38,743 nucleotides of DNA from JAAYAN01 sp964437215 (GTDB lineage Bacteria; Bacteroidota; Ignavibacteria; Ignavibacteriales; Melioribacteraceae), in assembly GCA_964437215.1 (NCBI GenBank), contig CAYTFZ010000013.1:1-38743 (forward strand), in the 5' to 3' direction. A program made the position numbers and the translations under genes. The notes beneath the pieces are model-generated. The model was not told the origin of the DNA, did not search any database, and saw only the letters and a list, made by a program, of their open reading frames with translations. Shown piece by piece: positions 1-7,447 of the stretch (position 1 is its first letter; each line of letters starts with the position of its first letter).

Positions 1-112
1 GTTAAAAAACTTGCAACGTTGAAGGTTGACATTTTAAAAAAAACAGCGCCCTTTAAGGTTATTACCGTCATACTAATTAGTTTTGTTTTTTCATCATTCC
101 CCTTAATCTTTT

Positions 113-142
113 TTGTTATTTTTAATTTTCTCCGTACTTTTG
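113..142 (+). promoter_or_regulatory. Bacteroidota-type promoter of the NSS transporter
   Basis: TTG at 113-115, a 19-nt spacer, then TACTTTTG at 135-142. This fits the Bacteroidota -33/-7 pattern (TTG, 19-20 nt, TAnnTTTG). Transcription would begin near 149, leaving a leader of about 45 nt before the ATG at 195. The call rests on motif and spacing only. Confidence 0.6.
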
Positions 143-194
143 TGCAATTTTTTCCTGTTTACACTGTGTTTTAACAAATAACCAAAGGTTTAGG

Positions 195-1580
195 ATGGCA
201 GATACAAAACGCGAACATTGGGGTTCTAAAATCGGGTTCATTCTTGCAGCGGCGGGTTCGGCAATCGGCTTGGGTAATATCTGGAAATTCCCTTACATTG
301 CAGGCGAAAACGGCGGCGCGGCATTTATCTTTGTTTACCTTATTTGCATTGCTTTAATCGGTCTGCCTGTTTTAATGGGAGAAATCCTTCTCGGGAGAAC
401 CTCGCAAAAAAATCCCGTCGGGGCTTTCCGCGCGCTTACAAAATCAAAATTCTGGCCGCTTGTAGGTTTTCTTGGGGTAATTGCAGGATTTACAATACTA
501 TCATTCTACAGCGTTGTTGCGGGCTGGGCTACAGGCTATATTACAGAAGCCATAATGAATAATTTCAGCCTTTATAACGAAACCGCTTCTTCCGGAGAGC
601 ATTTTAACAGTCTGGTTAGCAATCCTTACTGGATAATCGGTTACGATATTTTGTTTATGGCTGTTAGTATGTTAATTGTTTACGCGGGAATTAATAAAGG
701 CATCGAACGCGGAAGTAAGATTCTTATGCCAATGCTGTTTGTTCTTCTTTTAATTTCTATGGTGCGAGGTTTAACTCTGGACGGAGCGCAGGAAGGGATC
801 AATTTTCTTCTTAAACCTGATTGGAGCCAGGTGACCGGAAACTCTGTTCTTATAGCATTGGGACATGCATTTTTTACTTTAAGTCTTGGAATGGGAGCTA
901 TGATGACTTACGGCAGTTATATGTCGGAAAAAGATAACATTCCAAACGCGGCGCTTCAAATTGTTTTTCTCGATACCTTAATCGCTCTGATGGCGGGCGT
1001 TGCAATATTCACTTCTGTATTTGCTACAGGGCTCGACCCTGCCGGCGGACCCGGTCTTATTTTTCAAACTCTGCCGGTTGTTTTTTCAAAAATGCCTGGC
1101 GGTTATATTTTTGCAATATTTTTCTTTTTGCTGCTAACAATTGCCGCGCTTACTTCGGCAATTTCGCTGCTGGAAGTAGTTGTTTCCTATTTTGTGGATG
1201 AAAAAGGATATGCACGTCATAAGGCAGTTTTATTATTCGGAACACTTGCCTTTGCCGTAAGCGTTCCAAGCGCTTTATCTTTTAATTATATAGCTGATTT
1301 TAAAATTGCCGGACTTACATTCTTTGACCTTATGGATTTTCTTGCATCGAACATATTTTTGCCTTTAGGCGGATTGTTAATGTCGATATTTATTGCATGG
1401 AGATGGGGTTTAAATAATGCCGTTTCAGCTATTAAAAAAGGTGCGGATAGTTTATTTGATAAACATCCTTATCTTATAAATTTATGGATTTTCTTTCTCA
1501 AATATCTTTCGCCAATACTGATATTTTTAGTGCTGCTTCATTCTGCCGGATTATTAGAAAAAATTATTCATTGGTTTTAA
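195..1580 (+). CDS. Neurotransmitter:sodium symporter (NSS/SNF) family transporter
   Basis: This is a Na+-coupled symporter of the inner membrane, from the family whose bacterial members import amino acids or related amines (LeuT, MhsT). The N-terminus carries the NSS signature: GSAIGLGNIWKFPY at residues 17-30, followed by the GGAAF stretch and LPVLMGEILLGR. These cover the unwound first membrane helix, which binds sodium and substrate. About 11 hydrophobic segments can be counted in 461 residues, the usual size for bacterial members, many of which have 11 rather than 12 helices. The start is the ATG after a short AGG-containing ribosome site and a well-formed promoter at 113-142. It appears to be a single gene; the next gene begins 57 nt downstream. 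The substrate cannot be told from sequence. Confidence 0.92.
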   Translation: MADTKREHWGSKIGFILAAAGSAIGLGNIWKFPYIAGENGGAAFIFVYLICIALIGLPVLMGEILLGRTSQKNPVGAFRALTKSKFWPLVGFLGVIAGFTILSFYSVVAGWATGYITEAIMNNFSLYNETASSGEHFNSLVSNPYWIIGYDILFMAVSMLIVYAGINKGIERGSKILMPMLFVLLLISMVRGLTLDGAQEGINFLLKPDWSQVTGNSVLIALGHAFFTLSLGMGAMMTYGSYMSEKDNIPNAALQIVFLDTLIALMAGVAIFTSVFATGLDPAGGPGLIFQTLPVVFSKMPGGYIFAIFFFLLLTIAALTSAISLLEVVVSYFVDEKGYARHKAVLLFGTLAFAVSVPSALSFNYIADFKIAGLTFFDLMDFLASNIFLPLGGLLMSIFIAWRWGLNNAVSAIKKGADSLFDKHPYLINLWIFFLKYLSPILIFLVLLHSAGLLEKIIHWF

Positions 1581-1637
1581 GAGATTTTTATTTCGGCGGA
1601 TATTAAATTATAAATTAGCTATGTTACAAAATAAAAA

Positions 1638-2039
1638 ATGAGTTTTATGAAAAAAATATTAAGTCTTGCAATTATTCCTTTGCTGTTTTTATTTTCTTTT
1701 TGCGACGATACAGTTACAAACGATGATGTTGACAGCGTTATAATTCCCGAAAAAAATGTAAGTTTCAACCAGCATATTTGGCCTTTAATTAAAACGAAAT
1801 GTTCATCATTTGAAGGCTGCCACGGAGTTGATGACTACGGAGGACAAGGTGCGGTAATCCTGACAAGTTATCAAAGCATAATGGAACAGGTTGTTGCCGG
1901 AGACCCTGAAACGAGCAATCTTATATTAATTACCGAAGGTATTAAAATGCACCCGGCTGTTCCGGATATCTTAAAACTTAACGATAACCAGAAAGCCGGA
2001 ATTAAAACCTGGGTAAAGGAAGGTGCAAAAAACAACTAG
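1638..2039 (+). CDS. Small lipoprotein with a cytochrome-c-like C-X5-CH motif
   Basis: The protein has 133 residues. A signal peptide ends in LFSFC, so Cys22 is the likely lipidated residue and the protein would sit in an envelope membrane facing the periplasm or outside. The mature part reads FNQHIWPLIKTKC, then five residues, then CHG. This resembles the small cytochrome-c-like domains of Bacteroidota lipoproteins, which usually have C-X4-CH, with the CH beginning a haem or metal site. Here the spacing is C-X5-CH (Cys55, Cys61, His62), so haem attachment is uncertain. A second in-frame ATG at 1647 gives a more typical start (MKKILSL). The gene ends 3 nt from the end of the convergent reductase. 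No partner is evident. Confidence 0.6.
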   Translation: MSFMKKILSLAIIPLLFLFSFCDDTVTNDDVDSVIIPEKNVSFNQHIWPLIKTKCSSFEGCHGVDDYGGQGAVILTSYQSIMEQVVAGDPETSNLILITEGIKMHPAVPDILKLNDNQKAGIKTWVKEGAKNN

Positions 2040-2042
2040 TGT

Positions 2043-3035
2043 TTAAAGCCACTTGTTTTGTTTATACCAATCGATTGTTCTCTTCATTCCTTCTTCTAAC
2101 GATATTTCTTGTTTAAAACCAAGTTCACGTTTAGCTTTTGAAATATCGCAAGTCCAGAAAGGTTGAACAAAATCACGGGCTTTTTCAATATTGAAAGTAG
2201 CGGCCTTGCTCGAAAACATTGAGAATAATTCTGCAAAAACTGCTACCGTGTAAACAAGTAAATGTGGAAGTCTTAATCTTAAAGCATTTTTTCCTGTTGC
2301 TTGTTTTATAGCGTCTGCTACCTGAGGCCAAGTGTAAAATTCATCTGAACTTATAAAATAAGTCTGCCCCACAGATTTTTCTGAAATTGCAGCAAGATAT
2401 AAACCGTTAACCAAATCGGTCACGTGAATCAGACTCACCTTTTTTTCATCAAAGCCGACCATTGTCATTAAGCCCTGAAGGTAAGTCCTGAAAACCAGAT
2501 AGATTTCAGTGTCCCTTTCGCCAAAAACTGCCGGCGGACGGCAGATTGTTATCGGAAGTTTATCCATATATTTATGAACAAGTTCTTCCTGGGCTTTTTT
2601 GCTTTTTCCGTAACGGGTAATCGGGTTTAAAGGTGAATCTTCATTAACAGCTTTTTCTTTAGTTGAAGGTCCGGCTGCCGTAAAACTGCTTACCACAACT
2701 ACTTTTTTAATGCTTGGATTACCTTCGGATACAGCATCCAGAATATTTTTGGTAGTTTCAACATTTCCTTTAAGATAATCTTCCCATTCCTTGGCTTTTA
2801 CAACTCCTGCTACGTGAAAAACATAATCGGCATCCTTAACAACCTGAACAAGTTTTTCTTTATCAAAAAGTCCGCAATCGGCAATCTCAATATCTTTTCC
2901 TTCAAGCCATTTTTTACTGCTGGTGCTGCGGGCAATAACCTTAACTTTATGCCCTTTAGCAATGAGTAAATCCACAAGATGACTTCCTACAAAACCGGTT
3001 CCTCCGGTAACAACTGATACTAATCTTTCTTTCAT
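2043..3035 (-). CDS. Extended SDR / NAD-dependent epimerase-like reductase, probable ceramide-pathway reductase (CerR-like)
   Basis: This 330-residue cytoplasmic oxidoreductase has a Rossmann dinucleotide-binding motif, TGGTGFVG, at residues 10-17. It also has an SSFTAAG active-site segment near 116-122 and the catalytic YxxxK pair in YGKSK (Tyr142, Lys146), which is the layout of extended SDRs in the 3-beta-HSD/epimerase group. In bacterial sphingolipid pathways an NAD-dependent epimerase-like enzyme (CerR in Caulobacter) reduces the 3-keto group. This gene is divergent from serine palmitoyltransferase and a ceramide-synthase-like GNAT gene, so that role is the best inference. On sequence alone it could be any sugar-nucleotide or steroid-type SDR. 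A TATTTTTG hexamer-like -7 element on this strand lies at 3106-3113, but no matching -33 TTG was found. Confidence 0.75.
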   Translation of the reverse strand: MKERLVSVVTGGTGFVGSHLVDLLIAKGHKVKVIARSTSSKKWLEGKDIEIADCGLFDKEKLVQVVKDADYVFHVAGVVKAKEWEDYLKGNVETTKNILDAVSEGNPSIKKVVVVSSFTAAGPSTKEKAVNEDSPLNPITRYGKSKKAQEELVHKYMDKLPITICRPPAVFGERDTEIYLVFRTYLQGLMTMVGFDEKKVSLIHVTDLVNGLYLAAISEKSVGQTYFISSDEFYTWPQVADAIKQATGKNALRLRLPHLLVYTVAVFAELFSMFSSKAATFNIEKARDFVQPFWTCDISKAKRELGFKQEISLEEGMKRTIDWYKQNKWL

Positions 3036-3057
3036 ATTTTTTCTGATTTTAATTTGA

Positions 3058-3088
3058 TTGATTTTCTTTTATTTTAATTATACTTTTC
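3058..3088 (+). promoter_or_regulatory. Promoter of serine palmitoyltransferase
   Basis: TTG at 3058-3060, a 20-nt spacer, then TACTTTTC at 3081-3088, one mismatch from TAnnTTTG. Transcription would start near 3095. This leaves a leader of about 60 nt before the preferred TTG start at 3156 and makes translation from 3093 unlikely. Confidence 0.45.
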
Positions 3089-3155
3089 GTTTTTGATTTT
3101 GAGTTCAAAAATAGAAAAAAATATTATTAAAGATAAATTTTTGGGGAGGATTAAT

Positions 3156-4346
3156 TTGGATTTATTTAAAAAATGCTATGAATTTACACGGGCTGATGAA
3201 ATAAAAGCAGCAGGAGTTTATCCTTATTTCAGACCGATTGAAGATAACGACGGACCGGTTGTAACTATTGAAGGGAAAAGAGTAGTAATGGCAGGTTCAA
3301 ACAACTATCTCGGACTTACACGCCATCCCCACGTTAAAGAAGCTGCAATTAAAGCAATTGAAAGATTCGGAACAGGATGCTCAGGTTCGCGATACCTCAC
3401 CGGAACAATTGAACTTCATATTGAGCTTGAAGCAAGGCTTGCAAAGTTCCTTGGAAAAGAAGCTGTACTATTATATTCTACAGGTTATCAAACAGCGCAA
3501 GGAATAATTCCTACTTTGGTTAACCGCGGCGAATATGTTATTTCGGATAAAGATAACCACGCTTGTATTGTTGCCGGAAATCTTATGGCGCGAGGCGCAA
3601 CTGCCGAACTTTTAAGATATAAACATAACGATATGGAAGACCTTCAGAGAGTTATAAGCAAGATTCCTGTTGAAACACCTAAATTAATTGTAAGCGATGG
3701 TGTTTTCAGCACAGGCGGCGAAATTGTAAATCTTCCTGAATTGAATAAAATTGCAAAACAATACAACGCCCGTCTGCTTATCGACGATGCTCATTCAGTT
3801 GGAGTTATTGGAAAGGGCGGAAGAGGAACTGCAAGCGAATTTGACTTGGTTGATGAAGTTGATATGACAATGGGAACATTCAGTAAAACATTTGCATCGC
3901 TTGGCGGTTTTGTTGCCGGAGAAGCAAAAGTAATTGATTATTTAAAACATCACGCAGCCGCGCTTATTTTCAGCGCATCGCCGACTCCGGCATCTGTTGC
4001 CTCGGCATTAGCAGCATTGGATGTTTTAGAAAAAGAACCTGAACGCGTGGACAGACTTATCCGCAATACTTCAAAAGTCCGTAAAGCTTTAACCGAAGCC
4101 GGATTTAATGTAATTCAGGGAAGAACTGCTATTGTGCCAGTTATTGTTGGCAATGATGAACTTGCATTTAAAATGTGGAAAGGGCTTTACGATTTGGGTG
4201 TTTTTGTAAATGTTTTCATTTCTCCAGGAGTTCCTCAAGGCAGACAAATGATGCGCACAAGTTATATGAGTACTCACGAGGACGAGCATCTCGACCAAAT
4301 TATTAATACTTTTAAAAAGGTTGGAAGCCAGATAGGTTTGATCTAA
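3156..4346 (+). CDS. spt: Serine palmitoyltransferase (alpha-oxoamine synthase family)
   Basis: This PLP enzyme would condense an amino acid, expected to be L-serine, with a fatty acyl-CoA or acyl-ACP to make 3-ketosphinganine, the first step of sphingolipid synthesis. The alpha-oxoamine synthase landmarks are present: SDKDNHACI (His135), DDAHSVG (near 210-216) and the PLP lysine in TFSKTFASLGG (Lys244). The reading frame is open from 3093, but TTG at 3156 is the better start. GGGGAGG at 3143-3149 is correctly spaced from it, the promoter puts the transcript start near 3095, and bacterial SPTs begin with this DLFKKCYEFTRADE-like segment. The product is then 396 residues, the usual SPT length. 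Alternatives are glycine C-acetyltransferase or the cysteate-using sulfonolipid enzyme. The reductase and GNAT neighbours favour ceramide. Confidence 0.85.
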   Translation: MDLFKKCYEFTRADEIKAAGVYPYFRPIEDNDGPVVTIEGKRVVMAGSNNYLGLTRHPHVKEAAIKAIERFGTGCSGSRYLTGTIELHIELEARLAKFLGKEAVLLYSTGYQTAQGIIPTLVNRGEYVISDKDNHACIVAGNLMARGATAELLRYKHNDMEDLQRVISKIPVETPKLIVSDGVFSTGGEIVNLPELNKIAKQYNARLLIDDAHSVGVIGKGGRGTASEFDLVDEVDMTMGTFSKTFASLGGFVAGEAKVIDYLKHHAAALIFSASPTPASVASALAALDVLEKEPERVDRLIRNTSKVRKALTEAGFNVIQGRTAIVPVIVGNDELAFKMWKGLYDLGVFVNVFISPGVPQGRQMMRTSYMSTHEDEHLDQIINTFKKVGSQIGLI

Positions 4347-4360
4347 TATTTGAAATATGA

Positions 4361-4387
4361 AGCATACCACCCGGTATGCTTTTTTTT
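4361..4387 (+). terminator. Intrinsic terminator between spt and the ceramide synthase gene
   Basis: AGCATACC (4361-4368), loop ACCC, then GGTATGCT (4373-4380), a perfect 8-bp stem, followed by a run of T to 4387. It lies 14 nt after the spt stop. The U-tract ends only 15 nt before the preferred start of the next co-directional gene at 4403. Confidence 0.8.
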
Positions 4388-4402
4388 ACATTAAGGAAAA
4401 TT

Positions 4403-5524
4403 ATGAGCGATATTAAAATTCTGAAAGCTGATTCAAAATCTGAAATTAATACTTTTTTAAAGATGGCATTCGATATTTATAAAGGAAACGATGCCTGGGT
4501 GCCCCCTCTTTATATGGATAAGATGCACGTTCTTGATAAAGTAAAAAATCCTTTTTTTCAGCATGCCGAGATGCAGCTTTTTATGGCGGAAAGAGATGGG
4601 AAGATTGTAGGAAGAATTGCAGCTATAAGCAACGAATTACATAATAAAACTCATAACGACACAGTTGGTTTTTTTGGATTTTTTGAATGCATTAATGATC
4701 AGGATGTTGCCAACACACTTTTAGATACAGCTAAGGACTGGCTGAAGAAACGAGGGTTTACTGAAATGAGAGGTCCGGCAAATCCCTCATCAAATGACGA
4801 ATACGGACTTTTAATTGATTCTTTCGATTGTTCACCCGTAATATCTATGCCGTTTAATCCCCCTTATTATATTAAGCTTTTAGAAAATTACGGTTTAACA
4901 AAAGCTAAAGACCTTTATGCTTATTTAATACGCAATGAAATATTAGTTAAGCAGGAAAAACTTGTGCGCGGCGCAGAAATAGTAAGAAAAAGAAGCGGGG
5001 TTACAATACGTACTTTGAATCTTAAAAAGTTTAATGAAGAACTTGGGCTTGTTAAGTATGTTTATAATAAAGCTTGGGAAAAAAACTGGGGATTTGTTCC
5101 GCTTACAAATGAGGAAATGGACGACCTTGCTGCTAATTTCAAACCGCTTATTAATCCTAATGTTGTTCTTTTTATGGAAAAAGACGGCGAGACTATAGGC
5201 TTTGCTTTATGCGTACCCGATTACAACCAGGTTTTTAAGAAAATGAACGGAAAGTTATTTCCGTTCGGTTTTATTAAACTTTTAACACAAAAGAAAAAAA
5301 TAAATCTTTTACGAATAATTATTCTTGGTGTTATCCCTGAATATCAAAAACGCGGACTCGATTCCCTATTCTATTATGAAATTGCAAAAAGAGCAAAGGA
5401 ACAGGGAATAACTCTTGGAGAAGCAAGCTGGATACTTGAAGATAATATTATGATGAACAAGGGTGCCGAAATGATGGGCGGCGAACTTTATAGAAAATAC
5501 CGCATTTACGAGGTGAAGATTTAA
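4403..5524 (+). CDS. GNAT-superfamily acyltransferase, probable bacterial ceramide synthase (bCerS)
   Basis: The likely job is N-acylation of the long-chain base made by the SPT next door, giving (dihydro)ceramide. The protein is 373 residues from this ATG. It opens with DIKILKADSKSEINTFLKMAF and a conserved central block MRGPANPSSNDEYGLLIDSF, and ends with a GNAT acyl-CoA-binding region (VIPEYQKRGLDSLFYYEIAKRA). This is the architecture of the roughly 380-residue GNAT-like proteins that include the Caulobacter bCerS, normally found beside spt. The frame is open from 4376, but that start lies in the terminator stem. ATG 4403 has AAGGAAAA about 5 nt upstream. The role follows from family resemblance and neighbourhood. 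It could instead N-acylate another amino-lipid, such as a sulfonolipid precursor. Confidence 0.78.
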   Translation: MSDIKILKADSKSEINTFLKMAFDIYKGNDAWVPPLYMDKMHVLDKVKNPFFQHAEMQLFMAERDGKIVGRIAAISNELHNKTHNDTVGFFGFFECINDQDVANTLLDTAKDWLKKRGFTEMRGPANPSSNDEYGLLIDSFDCSPVISMPFNPPYYIKLLENYGLTKAKDLYAYLIRNEILVKQEKLVRGAEIVRKRSGVTIRTLNLKKFNEELGLVKYVYNKAWEKNWGFVPLTNEEMDDLAANFKPLINPNVVLFMEKDGETIGFALCVPDYNQVFKKMNGKLFPFGFIKLLTQKKKINLLRIIILGVIPEYQKRGLDSLFYYEIAKRAKEQGITLGEASWILEDNIMMNKGAEMMGGELYRKYRIYEVKI

Positions 5525-5530
5525 GTAGTT

Positions 5531-5550
5531 CCCAGCGAGAAATCGCTGGG
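5531..5550. other. Hairpin with GAAA tetraloop after the ceramide synthase gene
   Basis: CCCAGCGA (5531-5538), loop GAAA, then TCGCTGGG (5543-5550): a perfect 8-bp stem capped by a GNRA tetraloop, 6 nt after the stop codon. It lacks a T-run, so it may stabilise the 3' end or act as a weak terminator. Confidence 0.55.
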
Positions 5551-5583
5551 TTAAATATGATTAGTTTCCATCCAAATGTTTCA

Positions 5584-5760
5584 CAATTTCTGACCATATA
5601 TCCGTCTATTGCAAAATCTTGGGACCTTAAAGTTTTGATAAAATGCTACACTTATATTCCCATAATAGCCTGGCAGAATAAACTCATAATACTTAATGTT
5701 CTTATCATTTGTATTAACCGATATGGTATTATTTTAATTTAGTTTCTATATCTTCCAAAA
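5584..5760 (-). pseudogene. Decayed fragment of an IS1380-type transposase (copy 1)
   Basis: The minus strand translates, with two internal stops, to LFCQAI, then HFIKTLRSQDFAIDGYMVRN. This matches the C-terminal region of IS1380-family DDE transposases (family form: SLFRQ, then TLR, then FAIGGYIVKN). The DNA also aligns with the plus-strand remnant at 15820-16225 at roughly 80-85% identity over about 100 nt, by eye. Homology starts near a TTTTGGnnGATATA block and fades after GGTCAGAAA. A plus-strand open frame of 61 codons over the same bases is a shadow. No terminal inverted repeats or target duplication were recognised. The fragment fills most of the 299-nt gap between genes. Confidence 0.65.
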
Positions 5761-5823
5761 AGATTTGTGAAAGGAATTATTTTAATTGCTAATTATTCAA
5801 CAAATAAATATGAATTTACGAAA

Positions 5824-6663
5824 TTAATTATTTTTAAGGAACAATTTCAGTCCGTTAAATAATGCCGGTTTCCAGACTGAATGATGATGTGTTCCTGGAA
5901 TAATTTCATATTTAAACAGGAAATTTTTATAAGGATGCATTTTTAGTGCTCCAACAATATTTTTATAAGAATCCAGGAAAAATTCTGTTTCATCCCCACC
6001 GACAGCGATGTAAAGATTTAAAGGCAAATTTTGCGTGCTTTCCCATAATTTCTGCTCGTTTGCAATTAAATCGCTATGCTCCATTTCGGGGTTAAGAGCA
6101 GGGCTTGCGCAAATATAATTCTTAAATAATTCTCCGGAATTTATATGCTGAGTAAATGCGTAAATAAGAAAATGACCTCCAAATGAAGAACCCCATAGCG
6201 TTCTTTCTTCCGGAAGTATTTTGTACTTATTTTCTACGTACGGAATAATTTCATCTTTAATACATTTTAAGAATCTATCGGAATGAACAATCAAATCACG
6301 CTTGCGTATTTCGCCATAATCGTATCCGTCAGGGTACCCGATTGCAGCAACAATTACTTCAGGGAGTTTTCCAATAAAGCCCAAGTTATGTATTGAATCG
6401 TGCTCCTCCCTCCGCCAATAGCCGTCGGTCATATATATTACGGGGTAACTTTTTTCTTTTTTATATTTGTACGGCAGACTGATTTCGAGTTTAATGCTGT
6501 CGCCAATTACCGGGCTGAAAAGAGTTGTATCAATAATTTTTGCGGAATGGGAATTCTCTTTTGCGTTCATTTTATCTTCAATAAAATTGGATTTGCTTTC
6601 GCAGGCAGAAAAGTTAAGGGAAAAGAAGACAATTAAAAAAAATGGTTTAGTAAACGTTTTCAT
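5824..6663 (-). CDS. Putative esterase (alpha/beta hydrolase, esterase D / Fes-IroE type) lipoprotein
   Basis: This is a 279-residue envelope-anchored hydrolase. The signal peptide ends LNFSAC, so Cys21 is the lipidation site. The mature domain shows the esterase-D-type fold: an oxyanion and strand region near YPVIYMTDGYW, the nucleophile elbow GSSFGG (Ser160), a likely acid in VGGDETEF (Asp224 or Glu225) and a terminal His in GTHHHSVW. Related enzymes hydrolyse trilactone siderophores or short acyl esters, but nothing here fixes the substrate. The ATG at 6663 opens the lipoprotein signal and lies 4 nt from a 100-N gap, so the promoter and anything upstream are lost. The downstream side carries the transposase remnant. 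Confidence 0.75.
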   Translation of the reverse strand: MKTFTKPFFLIVFFSLNFSACESKSNFIEDKMNAKENSHSAKIIDTTLFSPVIGDSIKLEISLPYKYKKEKSYPVIYMTDGYWRREEHDSIHNLGFIGKLPEVIVAAIGYPDGYDYGEIRKRDLIVHSDRFLKCIKDEIIPYVENKYKILPEERTLWGSSFGGHFLIYAFTQHINSGELFKNYICASPALNPEMEHSDLIANEQKLWESTQNLPLNLYIAVGGDETEFFLDSYKNIVGALKMHPYKNFLFKYEIIPGTHHHSVWKPALFNGLKLFLKNN

Positions 6664-6667
6664 AATT

Positions 6668-6767
6668 NNNNNNNNNNNNNNNNNNNNNNNNNNNNNNNNN
6701 NNNNNNNNNNNNNNNNNNNNNNNNNNNNNNNNNNNNNNNNNNNNNNNNNNNNNNNNNNNNNNNNNNN
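6668..6767. other. Assembly gap (100 N)
   Basis: A run of exactly 100 N between the mazF-like 3' end and the start of the esterase lipoprotein gene. The flanks share no obvious sequence. The round number is a scaffolding placeholder, so the true distance is unknown. Confidence 0.97.
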
Positions 6768-7121
6768 CCATTGAGCAGGATTTAACAGTGCATTTATTTT
6801 ATTTATTGTCTCTTTGAATTCAGTTTCGGGCAACTTGGTAATGAATTCTGCATTTCGCGTTTTCCAATCGAGGTTTTTAATTTGATCAGATAATATTACT
6901 CCTTCAATTTTATCATTCTGTTGGATTTTTACTTCAAATGGATATCCCTTCATTTTACTTGTTACTGGACAAAATATTGCCAATCCTGTTTTTTCATTAT
7001 ACATTTTTGGCGATATAACCAAAGCTGGTCGTCTTCCTGCCTGTTCATGTCCTGCTTGTGGATTAAAATCCAACCAAACTATATCGCCAAAATCCGGAAT
7101 AAAGCTTTTTACTTTTACCAA
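6768..7121 (-). CDS. mazF: MazF/PemK-type endoribonuclease toxin, 3' end in the gap
   Basis: This is an mRNA-cleaving toxin of the MazF/PemK fold. The visible 118 residues contain the family landmarks FGDIVWLDFNPQAGHEQAGRRPALVIS near the N-terminus, then FCPVTSKMKGYPFEV and a GVILSDQIKNLDW segment. MazF proteins are about 110-116 residues, so the stop probably lies just inside the 100-N gap and the toxin looks complete in function. The only in-frame start is TTG at 7121. It overlaps the antitoxin stop (TTGGTAA) and has AAGGAAA about 9 nt upstream, so translation is probably coupled to mazE. Expression should follow the mazE promoter. Which RNA site it cuts cannot be predicted. Confidence 0.85.
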
Positions 7122-7357
7122 TGTTCATTTCCTTCAGGTTGTCCAAAATCAATCTCATTTTGAATATTTGATTCGTTAATACCTAATAATAAATCTTTCA
7201 GTAAATATTTTTTTTCTTCAATCGGTTCAATAATAATCTTGTTTTCTTCAAGACTCAGATTAACAAATTCATCTTCCCGAATGTTAGATTGAAATGCAAA
7301 AGCTTTTGGAATCCTTAAAGCTAAACTGTTTCCCCATTTTTGAATTTTTATTAACAT
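7115..7357 (-). CDS. mazE: MazE-type AbrB/SpoVT antitoxin
   Basis: This 80-residue antitoxin has an N-terminal swapped-hairpin AbrB-like DNA-binding domain (MLIKIQKWGNSLALRIPKAFA), the classic MazE opening. Its acidic, probably disordered C-terminal tail should wrap and neutralise MazF. The ATG at 7357 is preferred over an upstream in-frame GTG at 7369, because GGGA sits about 7 nt before it and the protein then opens at the domain. Its stop codon overlaps the toxin start. The upstream inverted repeat embraces the -7 element, which fits autorepression by the MazE or MazEF complex. Confidence 0.85.
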   Translation of the reverse strand: MLIKIQKWGNSLALRIPKAFAFQSNIREDEFVNLSLEENKIIIEPIEEKKYLLKDLLLGINESNIQNEIDFGQPEGNEHW

Positions 7358-7368
7358 AGTAAATCCCA

Positions 7369-7399
7369 CAATATGTTTCTACAACAAAGATACATATTG
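7369..7399 (-). promoter_or_regulatory. Inverted-repeat operator candidate of mazEF
   Basis: CAATATGT (7369-7376) and ACATATTG (7392-7399) form a perfect 8-bp inverted repeat with a 15-nt spacer, about 23 nt centre to centre. The -7 element (7385-7392) lies between and touching the half-sites, so a bound dimer would block transcription. This is the expected place for MazE autoregulation. Confidence 0.55.
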
Positions 7400-7415
7400 T
7401 TAAATTATATATCAA
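7385..7415 (-). promoter_or_regulatory. Promoter of mazEF
   Basis: On the minus strand: TTG at 7415-7413, a 20-nt spacer, then TATCTTTG at 7392-7385, an exact TAnnTTTG. Transcription would start near 7379, about 22 nt before the mazE ATG. Confidence 0.65.
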
Positions 7416-7447
7416 TATCATTTATTTATCTATTCAAAATAATTTTT

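Noticed and set aside
1..70. A 23-codon minus-strand frame open to the window edge (start at 70).
   Set aside because: Too short and without a promoter or recognisable motif; it may be the start of a divergent gene but cannot be supported.
4333..4340. TAGGTTTG near the end of spt, a possible -7 element for the ceramide synthase gene.
   Set aside because: No TTG lies 19-20 nt upstream, and transcripts from here would meet the terminator at once.
5557..5742. A 61-codon plus-strand open frame.
   Set aside because: It is antisense to the decayed transposase fragment and has no ribosome site or family match.
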